Of a stretch of DNA of 64,000 bases, positions 32,651 through 39,112 are shown in pieces. The notes beneath the pieces are model-generated. The model was not told where the DNA came from, ran no database searches, and worked only from the letters and a program-made list of their open reading frames with translations. This DNA comes from Thermobispora bispora DSM 43833 (GTDB lineage Bacteria; Actinomycetota; Actinomycetes; Streptosporangiales; Streptosporangiaceae): the NCBI RefSeq assembly GCF_000092645.1, contig NC_014165.1, positions 1 to 64,000 on the forward strand. Direction: 5' to 3'. The translations under genes and the position numbers were made by a program. Within the stretch, counting starts at the first letter, position 1; each line of letters begins with the position of its first letter.

Positions 32651-32770
32651 GTGAAGAAGCTGCTCGTTCTGGCGTTGGTCGCCCTCGGTGGGCTGCTGAT
32701 CTGGCGCAAGGTGCAGGCCGACCGTGCCGAGCTCGACCTGTGGACCGAGGCCACCGGCAGCGAGAACTGA
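32651..32770 (+). CDS. DLW-39 family small protein
   Basis: This 39-residue protein starts with GTG and reads VKKLLVLALVALGGLLIWRK, then QADRAELDLWTEATGSEN. Both its length and the DLW near the C-terminus match the actinobacterial DLW-39 family, named for them. The first 18 residues form a membrane helix, with a charged acidic tail. The family normally sits in the oriC-proximal region near the tRNA-Ile/tRNA-Ala genes, as here. No function is known. Confidence 0.93.
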   Translation: MKKLLVLALVALGGLLIWRKVQADRAELDLWTEATGSEN

Positions 32771-32809
32771 CCATCAGGGATGGTGCTGGATCGTGGTAAG
32801 GGTACGGGG

Positions 32810-33526
32810 ATGGCACCCGTGACACTCGCCTGCCTCGACCTGGCAGGCACCACGATCGGTGACATCGACATGGTGGAGCGGGCGTTCGCCGAGGCGATCG
32901 CCACGCAGGGCATCGTTCCCGGGACCAGTGCGTATGCACGGGCCATGGTGCATGTGCACAGGTCCCGGGGCTGTCCCAAGATCGAGGTGTTCCGGGGGAT
33001 CTTCCCCGGGAACGAGGCCCAGGCGCAGGCGGCGAACCTCGCGTTCGAGCGGTCCTTCGAGAGCGCGCTCGAGCGAACCGGGCTGGTCTCCCTCCCTGGG
33101 ACGGTCGAGGCGCTCGAGAAGCTCCGCGACAACGGGATCAAGATCGCCCTGATCAGCGGTTTCAGCCGGAACACGCTGAGCCGGGTGCTCAGCAACCTGA
33201 GCTGGGCCGACATGCTCGACCTCGCGCTCTGCCCGGAGGACGCCGGACGCGGACGCCCCTACCCCGACATGGTCCTCACCGCCGTTCTCCGGCTCGGTAT
33301 CGACGACGTACGGCAGGTCGCCGTGGTCGGCGACTCGGAGAGCGACATGCTCTGCGGCCGCCGGGCCGGCGCCTCGCTCGTCGTCGGCGTGCTCACCGGC
33401 GTCCACAGCCGGGAGCGTCTCATCAGCGGCGGGGCGACCCACATTCTGGACTCCTTCGCCGACTTCCCCGCGCTGGTGCTCGACAGCGAGCCCGACACCC
33501 CGGAGACGGTGACCTCGGCGCGCTGA
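32810..33526 (+). CDS. Phosphonatase-like HAD-superfamily hydrolase
   Basis: The 238-residue HAD protein has nucleophile motif DLAGTT near residue 9, LISGF (motif II), the lysine/aspartate region CPEDAGRGRPYPDM, and GDSESDM (motif IV). The alanine two positions after the nucleophile, in place of the usual acid aspartate, is the phosphonoacetaldehyde hydrolase pattern. The helical cap has RGCPKIEVFRGIF, whose lysine could be the Schiff-base residue of true phosphonatases. It is annotated widely as phosphonatase-like; the substrate is uncertain and no phosphonate genes are nearby. I chose ATG 32810, behind AAGGG; an in-frame ATG at 32780 would add 10 residues. It follows DLW-39 by about 40 bases. 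Confidence 0.87.
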   Translation: MAPVTLACLDLAGTTIGDIDMVERAFAEAIATQGIVPGTSAYARAMVHVHRSRGCPKIEVFRGIFPGNEAQAQAANLAFERSFESALERTGLVSLPGTVEALEKLRDNGIKIALISGFSRNTLSRVLSNLSWADMLDLALCPEDAGRGRPYPDMVLTAVLRLGIDDVRQVAVVGDSESDMLCGRRAGASLVVGVLTGVHSRERLISGGATHILDSFADFPALVLDSEPDTPETVTSAR

Positions 33527-33645
33527 TCCGCCGGCATCCGGATTCGCCGGCCATCGGAGTATCGATTGGCGCCGGGGCACGGGCTGTTGCTACCGTGGAG
33601 GCCCGAGGGCTGGCGATCTACGTGTTGCGTGGCAGCGCTCACCCA

Positions 33646-33718
33646 GGGGCCTTAGCTCAGCTGGCAGAGCGCCTGCTTTGCAAGCAGGAGGTCAGGGGTT
33701 CGACTCCCCTAGGCTCCA
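33646..33718 (+). tRNA. tRNA-Ala (anticodon TGC)
   Basis: The cloverleaf is complete. Acceptor GGGGCCT pairs with AGGCTCC (one G–T) with discriminator A. The D-arm contains AGCTCAGCTGGCAGAGC. The anticodon loop TTTGCAA sits between CCTGC and GCAGG, and the T-arm contains GGTTCGACTCC. CCA is not encoded. Confidence 0.98.
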
Positions 33719-33727
33719 CCGCAGTCA

Positions 33728-33756
33728 GAGGCCGCTTCCCCGCCGGGAGCGGCCTC
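33728..33756 (+). terminator. Hairpin after tRNA-Ala
   Basis: GAGGCCGCTTCCC and GGGAGCGGCCTC form a 12-bp stem with one bulged T, ten bases after the tRNA. It probably terminates the tRNA transcript; no long T-run follows, as is common in high-GC actinomycetes. Confidence 0.65.
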
Positions 33757-34832
33757 TCCGCTTTCAGCGGATGTCGGTATGGCCGCCACCGCTTCCGCAA
33801 ACGGGTGACGAGCTCTTCTCCGATCGCGGCCGGCCATCCCGCATGCCGACGGGGTACGGATCGGACCGGCGGACATGCGAGCGTGCGGCTCGACGGTCGG
33901 CCGTTGAAAGCGAAAAGCGCGGTGCCCGCGGGCACCGCGCCTTCCTCTGGGTCAGGTCACGAGGCCGGGCAGGGCGGGGGCGTGAAATCCAGGACCCTGC
34001 CACTGACATTGTGAGAGGTGATCATCAGCCTCACCCGCATCAGGTCACGCGCCGTCAAGGGGGAGCTCTCCAAGCGGTGCGAGACGGTGACCGTGCTCGG
34101 CCCGGTGGTCTCGAACGACCCGGGCACGGTGAGCTCGCCCTCGTTGAAATCCCATCGGTACTCGACGCGGACCGGACCGTTCACCTGGACGGGAGAGCTG
34201 AAGGTGATCGCGGGCCCGTATCCGGGAGTGCCGCAGGCGGACAGATCGATCGACCTCTGGATGTTGAGGATCGTGATCTGCAACGGCTGGCACTCCACCT
34301 GCGTCTGCGCCGTGGCGGACACGGCCGGGTTCGGCGAGCTGATCTCGATCCACCGCTGCACCGGGCCGCTGGCGGTCACCTCCACGCTGTGGGAGACGTT
34401 CTTGGTCAGCGGGTCGCCCTCGGCGAAGGTCAGCGTCTCGGTCGGTCCCTGAAAGTCCGGGCCCATCCAGCGGTACTGCACGGTGGTGCCGCCGGGCTCG
34501 ATCCGGTTGACGCTCACGGTGCCGGTGAAGACGCGGGTGATCGGGCAGGCACCCGTGTAGTCCTCCGGCGCCGTCGCCGATGCCGCCGTCTCGACCGGAG
34601 GCGCGGGCGGCTCCGGCTCCTCGCACGTCACCTGATAGGCGTTGTGCGCCGAGCGGCCATAGCGCGGGGAGACGATCTCCAAGGCCACCCAGCCCTTGTG
34701 ACTCTCGTTCGGCTTGAAGGTGTAGGAGATCCTCTTGTCGCGGATGACCTTGACCGTGCCCTTGCCGACGACCCTGCCGTTGTGCACCCACCGGTACTTC
34801 ACCACGGTCGGGCGGAAGGTCTTGATCAGGCC

Positions 34833-34835
34833 CTA
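34833..34835 (-). other. In-frame amber stop inside the Ig-like-repeat gene
   Basis: The TAG, read leftward, sits in GGCCTAGGGCC. The frame continues without further stops for 292 codons after it. No frameshift is needed to join the two halves, because both lie in the same frame. Confidence 0.9.
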
Positions 34836-35280
34836 GGCCGTGACGCCGCGGGACGGCGGGCACACACCGGTGTAGTCGGGCACGTGGACGTACGCCTTGA
34901 CGAAGTCCGGCTTCTTCCCATGTCCCGGCTTGCCCGGCTTGAGCCGCACAGGGAGCTGGCAGGACACCGCGAAGTACGTCTTCCCGGTGGTCACCTTGCG
35001 CGGCGACAACAGCTGGAGCGCCATCCAGCCCATGGCGCTCTTCTTGAAGGTCACCTTCTTCACAAAGGTGACGGTCTTGATGCCGTTGCCCTTGACGGTC
35101 GTGGTCTTGACCGCGCTCTTGGCACCGTTGCTGAGCACCCAGCGGTAGGCGACGGTGGTCTTACCGCGAACCTTCAGCCGCACCTTCGCCGAGAAGGTGA
35201 GCGTGGCCGGACAGCGGCCGACATACCGTTGCGGTGACACCGTGGGCGTCTTCACCGACACCGCCGGTTTGGCCGGAGCG

Positions 35281-35370
35281 GTACCCGCCGCCAGAGCGGT
35301 ACCTGCCACCGGGGCGGTACCCGCCGCCAGGGCCGTACTCGCCACCGGGGCGGTACCCGCCGCTGCGGGA
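35281..35370 (-). repeat. Five 18-bp tandem repeats after the signal peptide
   Basis: Degenerate 18-mers beginning GTACCCGCC, alternating in two subtypes (CCGCCAGAGCG-like and CCACCGGGGCG-like), encode hexapeptides of the TAPVAG/TALAAG type. Such a linker is likely to vary in copy number between strains. Confidence 0.85.
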
Positions 35371-35450
35371 GTGGCCAGGAGCCCCGATGCCAAGGCGGTG
35401 AGCGCGGTCACGCCGGCGGCGGCGAGCCGGGCTAAGCCTGTGGAGATCAT

Positions 35451-36116
35451 GGGGGAAGCTCCATTCACAAAGGAGTTCTGTGGAATCCACGGGATGACTT
35501 TGGAACGGTCGAGGATGTGGCTCGGCGTTCCGGACGGTCAGGATTCGTCGCGCCGGTTGCCCATTGAGTCGGCCGGCAGGGGCATGCATCGTCCGCCACC
35601 GCGACCGGCCCCACTCCGCTCCGCGGTGGAACGCCTTTCCGCTGGAAGTCCAAGACGATCATGGGGTTGCAGCAGACCTCCGGGCTTCCTCGCACGATCG
35701 ACGCGACAACGGTACACCCACCGCTCCATTTAGGAAGGACTAAGACCTCATTTCGGGACGGAGGACGCTGGCCGGTAGGTGTCTTTCCTTCTTTACTTAC
35801 CGGAGTCAGGATTCGACATCACCGGCTTTTCCACAGGTCAGAGGCCGTTCCGCTCGTGCGCAGCCGCTTGATTCCAGCATTGCCCGTTTTCAGCAGAAAT
35901 AGGAGCAGGCCGCCCGGGCAGGGGCGTACGCGCGCCGGTGGACACGGTGGGGCCGGAACACCCGGCGTCTCGTACGGTCGCCCTGATCGGTGGCCGTGGC
36001 GGAAAGCGGACAAACGGCCGTGCCGGCGAGGATTTCCCGCGAGGGGAATCGTCGGCCCTTCAGAGGGAGGGGATCGTCGCCTCCTCGGTGGTACGCGGGC
36101 GAACGTGGCCCGGCCG
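35451..36116. other. Intergenic region, no supported gene
   Basis: This stretch of about 665 bases lies between the repeat-protein start and the end of the zinc-ribbon gene. Composition dips in GC around 35730–35900, where the promoter of the repeat protein or unrelated accessory DNA may lie. Open frames here have no protein-like character. Confidence 0.45.
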
Positions 36117-36611
36117 TCACGAGCGGGGAAGTGAGGCACGCATCCTGTGGATGGCCCGTAAGACGTCATCACGGTTCTTGGCCGACGTCACCCATGCGGG
36201 CAGCCGGGCCAGCATGCTCAGCGAACCCGGTACGGCACGCCGCTCCCTCAGCCGTGCCGCGACCCAGGACTCCAGCAGATCCAGGTGCTGGACGTTGTAG
36301 GCCCACAGGACATGGCCGCGGCAGCCGGCTTGCAGCCAGAGCGGAAGCCGGAAGAAGGGGTCGACCGGGCCACCGAACAGGAACTCGGAGAAGAACTCGT
36401 CCTTGCCGAACCCGCATGCCCGGCAGCGGAGCCGCCGGCGGCCGCTCAAGGCGCTGCTGAGCTCCGGTACGCGATCGGCGGCATCGAGATCCCGTAGCAC
36501 GAGCGCGCACCCACCGCAGGCGGGGCAACGCACCAGGACGGTGTGGGTCAGCTGCCAGACGTGGATCCGCGGATCCCGGAACCGGCCGCCGGCCTCGCCG
36601 CCGACACTCAC
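36117..36611 (-). CDS. Zinc-ribbon protein of unknown function
   Basis: The product of about 164 residues carries a two-knuckle zinc ribbon: VRCPACGGCALVLRD near residue 27, and RRLRCRACGFGKDEFF near 60. The second half is Trp/Leu-rich (DPFFRLPLWLQAGCRGHVLW near 85, LDLLESWVAARLRERR near 110) and ends in a basic helix. TFIIB-type zinc ribbons of this kind occur in uncharacterised actinomycete proteins. The start is uncertain; GTG 36611 gives the first domain-like residues, while ATG 36785 would add a non-conserved 58-residue leader. It lies downstream of, and co-directional with, the VirD4-like gene. Confidence 0.65.
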   Translation of the reverse strand: MSVGGEAGGRFRDPRIHVWQLTHTVLVRCPACGGCALVLRDLDAADRVPELSSALSGRRRLRCRACGFGKDEFFSEFLFGGPVDPFFRLPLWLQAGCRGHVLWAYNVQHLDLLESWVAARLRERRAVPGSLSMLARLPAWVTSAKNRDDVLRAIHRMRASLPRS

Positions 36612-36797
36612 TCGATCATTATCCGGTGCTCGTGACCGGGAGAGCGGTCTTCCGCATGGATGCGTGCGATCATGCGGCGACGCGACCTGCCGGCATCTCG
36701 TGCGCGGCAGATCGTGACGGCTGATCATCCGGCTTTTCCTAGTCGGGCACCGCCTGGCGCCGGACGAGCACCCGAGCGACGGCATGCGCGCCTCAGG

Positions 36798-38645
36798 TCA
36801 GGACGGCCACGGCCGGTCCGAGACGTTGTCCAGCAAAGCGATCCCCGGATTGCAGTCGCCGGCGATGATCCGGCGACCTGCCGGGCCTGTCTCGACCAGG
36901 ATGAACGCCGTGGTGGGCAGGGACTGCAATGTCGTGGGTTCCACCATGTATTCGTAGACCCGTGACATGGTCCGCCCGACGGTCTCCGAGTCTGCGGTCG
37001 CCCACTTGCGGGTTTCCTGCCAGCTCCGTGACCATGATTCGCTGGTCGAATGGTGACCGCCGCCGCTCTTCGTCGTGCCGTCGGGTCCTCTGCTGGTCGA
37101 CCAGCTGCTGCCCCAGCTCTCCCCTTCTTGATGCTGTACGCCCCACGACTCCGCGCCACCGGTGACGAGCGTGCGACCGACCTGCTCGGTGATCTGGCTG
37201 AGCGTGAACCTGAACCCACGCCCGATGTAGTCCGCGGCCGTCGTGGCTTCTTGGTGGTTGCGCAGGCACATCAGGAACGTGGCGCTGTCCGTCCCGCCCA
37301 TGAGCTGCTGCAGCTCACCCCGGAGATGCTCGATCAGCAGCACTAACCGGACATCGGCCCTGCGGGCGTACTTGGTGATCGCCTCCAAGGTCTGGAGGCC
37401 GAGATGGTCGGCGCCGGCGACCACGACGACTCCCTGGGGCTCGCGGTTGGACAGCGCGCGCACGAGCTCCTGTGCCAGCACGTGATCGGTGAACTCCTTG
37501 CGGCGTCGGTTGTTGTCGAAGGTGGCCACTATGGTCAGTCCGCGCAGGTTCCACGGCGAGTCGTACCCGGTGCCCGGCTCCGTGCCGTCTGACGCCATCC
37601 GCCGCGCCCCGCCGTCCACCGCGAGGAGATGCAGGGTGTTGCTCAAGAAGCGAAGTTCTTTCAGGGTGAATTCCGATTGGCCGAGGGTGCCGGCATAGGC
37701 CGACAGCCGTTCGACCTCCGCGCTGTGCAGCGGACCGCCGCCGGAAGGCTCGTAGGCCCCCTGCAGTACGGCCAGGCCGGCGGCGATGCGGGTGAAGGAA
37801 AGGGGACCGGACAGTCGCTGGAGCACCGCGTTGAGCAGGTCGGCATGGAGTGCCCGGGCGTCCGCGTGGTTCGTGGACTGCCGCAGGCCGTGCACCGCCT
37901 CGGCGAGCAGTTCGGCGCACTCGTCCGTGCTCGCGGTGGCGAGCAGGTCAATGCGGTGCAGTTCGTTCGGTAGCGCGATCCGGTTGACGGGGATTCCCCG
38001 TACCGCGGTGAGAGCCGCCAATCCTCCGCCGACGTCGTGCTCGGTGAAATCGAGCAGGACCAAGTCCTGACGGGCGCCGAGCAAGGAACCGCCTGCCGTG
38101 GCCAGCAGGCTCGCCCAGCCTTCAGGGGTTCCGCCGAACACGTCGACCCTGGAGGGTGCCGAAACGAGCCGGATGGGATACCAAGAAACGGCGGTCTCCC
38201 ATCGCCGCCGCTCGGCCTCGTCATACGCCGCAACGGCCTGTTTCCAGTTCTGTACGGCAACCTGGTACTGCGCGAACGCTGCATCACGCACTTTCCGGTA
38301 TTCGTGCTGCAGCTGGTCGATCCGCTGCTTGTTCAGGTTCGGCCGAATGAACCACTGGAAGCCGAACCATGCGGCGACAGGGAGCAGGATGAACATCAGC
38401 GGCGGAAGGGTCGCGCACGCGAGCATGGTGATCATGTAGCGGATCCGGTCCTTCCGCTTCGCCTCCGCCTCCTGTTGCGCCTGCAACAGGTCGACCAGCT
38501 CCTCGGGCAACGGAGGCTCTTGCCACACCGGCTCTTGGTCAAGGTAAGGGTTTGCCCGGATCGGTTCCGGCTCGCGGAACTCGAACCCCCATCGCTCATC
38601 AGGCACGAACAGCCGGTCCGCCAGCTGCATGTTCAACTCAGCCAC
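36798..38645 (-). CDS. Membrane-anchored VirD4/HerA-like protein with degenerate P-loop
   Basis: The 615-residue protein has an acidic N-terminus, a coiled segment, a double membrane segment (MITMLACATLPPLMFILLPV onward, residues about 70–98) and another coil to about 155. A RecA/FtsK-like core follows. Its Walker A position reads GGTPEGWASLL (about 170–180) and lacks the catalytic Lys–Ser/Thr. LVLLDFTEHD (about 197) and VVVVAGADHL (about 405) occupy Walker B-like strands. LVLLIEHLRGELQQL then GGTDSATFLMCLRN resemble the C-terminal motor region of VirD4/HerA coupling proteins. A Ser/Trp-rich tail (about 500–545) precedes a final strand TTAFILVETG. GTG at 38645 follows GGGAG. No conjugation genes are nearby. 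Function unknown. Confidence 0.7.
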   Translation of the reverse strand: MAELNMQLADRLFVPDERWGFEFREPEPIRANPYLDQEPVWQEPPLPEELVDLLQAQQEAEAKRKDRIRYMITMLACATLPPLMFILLPVAAWFGFQWFIRPNLNKQRIDQLQHEYRKVRDAAFAQYQVAVQNWKQAVAAYDEAERRRWETAVSWYPIRLVSAPSRVDVFGGTPEGWASLLATAGGSLLGARQDLVLLDFTEHDVGGGLAALTAVRGIPVNRIALPNELHRIDLLATASTDECAELLAEAVHGLRQSTNHADARALHADLLNAVLQRLSGPLSFTRIAAGLAVLQGAYEPSGGGPLHSAEVERLSAYAGTLGQSEFTLKELRFLSNTLHLLAVDGGARRMASDGTEPGTGYDSPWNLRGLTIVATFDNNRRRKEFTDHVLAQELVRALSNREPQGVVVVAGADHLGLQTLEAITKYARRADVRLVLLIEHLRGELQQLMGGTDSATFLMCLRNHQEATTAADYIGRGFRFTLSQITEQVGRTLVTGGAESWGVQHQEGESWGSSWSTSRGPDGTTKSGGGHHSTSESWSRSWQETRKWATADSETVGRTMSRVYEYMVEPTTLQSLPTTAFILVETGPAGRRIIAGDCNPGIALLDNVSDRPWPS

Positions 38646-39112
38646 CTACTCCCGCGGCCCGACGACTCCGCTTCATTCGGTTCCGGACACCTTTTCTGAT
38701 GAATAAGGACTATCCGCTTTTCTGGGCAGGCTGCGTTTCACCGCTCTCGATTAGTGACTCAGGACGTACGGCAGAAGCCGGCTGTCCTGTCTGGAATGCT
38801 TGGTTGACCCCGCTTATCAACTCTTGAAAATACTGACCATTTAGGTTCACGTCTACTGTAAGTGCGCCCGGTGGGGGAGCCGCCTCACATGCGGGAAGTC
38901 AGCGGTTCGGCTCCCTTGGCTTCGACTACATATCACCGCTTTTGGCCTTTTTGTCGTCAATCGAGCCATTGCGGGTTTCGAGGGCGAGGCTTCCGGCCGG
39001 GCGCGTGTCCGGCTCTGTGGCGCGCTTATCGTTGTCCCTGGATGTGGCCGCGCCACAGGGGTGTGCGCCGGCCGTACCGATCGAGAGCCGAGGAGCCAGG
39101 AGAGTGCCTGCC
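38646..39112. other. Intergenic region with a tRNA-like remnant
   Basis: This 467-bp gap separates the divergent VirD4-like and membrane-protein genes. The left half is moderately AT-rich. At about 38861–38925 a segment resembles a decayed tRNA: CCGC–CTCACAT–GCGG like an anticodon arm (CAC) followed by AGCGGTTCGGCTCCCTT like a T-arm. Acceptor and D-arms do not pair. AGGAG at about 39097 precedes the next gene. Confidence 0.4.

Larger units (their letters stand above)
33957..35450 (-). pseudogene. Secreted Ig-like-repeat protein interrupted by an in-frame amber codon
   Basis: One frame of 498 codons, broken only by TAG at 34835–34833 (about codon 206). The ATG at 35450 follows GGAG and starts a signal peptide (MISTGLARLAAAGVTALTAL) ending near TPAAAG, then Ala/Thr/Pro hexapeptide repeats. 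Three Ig-like repeats of about 90 residues follow, each opening Y-x-G-x-C-P, with an inner YRW and a closing VSC, VTC or VEC. A fourth, more divergent repeat ends PPPC. The stop falls in repeat 2. Counting it as one residue keeps the spacing CP–20–YRW identical to repeat 1, where the position is lysine. It is a recent nonsense mutation, a readthrough site or a sequence error. Function unknown, probably extracellular adhesion or binding. Confidence 0.8.

Noticed and set aside
34833-34835. Pyrrolysine or selenocysteine at the amber codon
   Set aside because: Sec uses TGA with a SECIS hairpin, and pyrrolysine systems are not expected in this lineage. Neither machinery is visible in the window.
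34045-34863. 272-codon leftward frame bridging the amber stop of the Ig-like-repeat gene
   Set aside because: It is in a different frame from both halves and has no repeats. The same-frame continuation through TAG preserves the repeat pattern, so no frameshift need be invoked.
35661-36134. 157-codon rightward frame in the 35.5–36.1 kb gap
   Set aside because: Arg/Gly/Pro-rich sequence with no ribosome-binding site and no domain; treated as non-coding.
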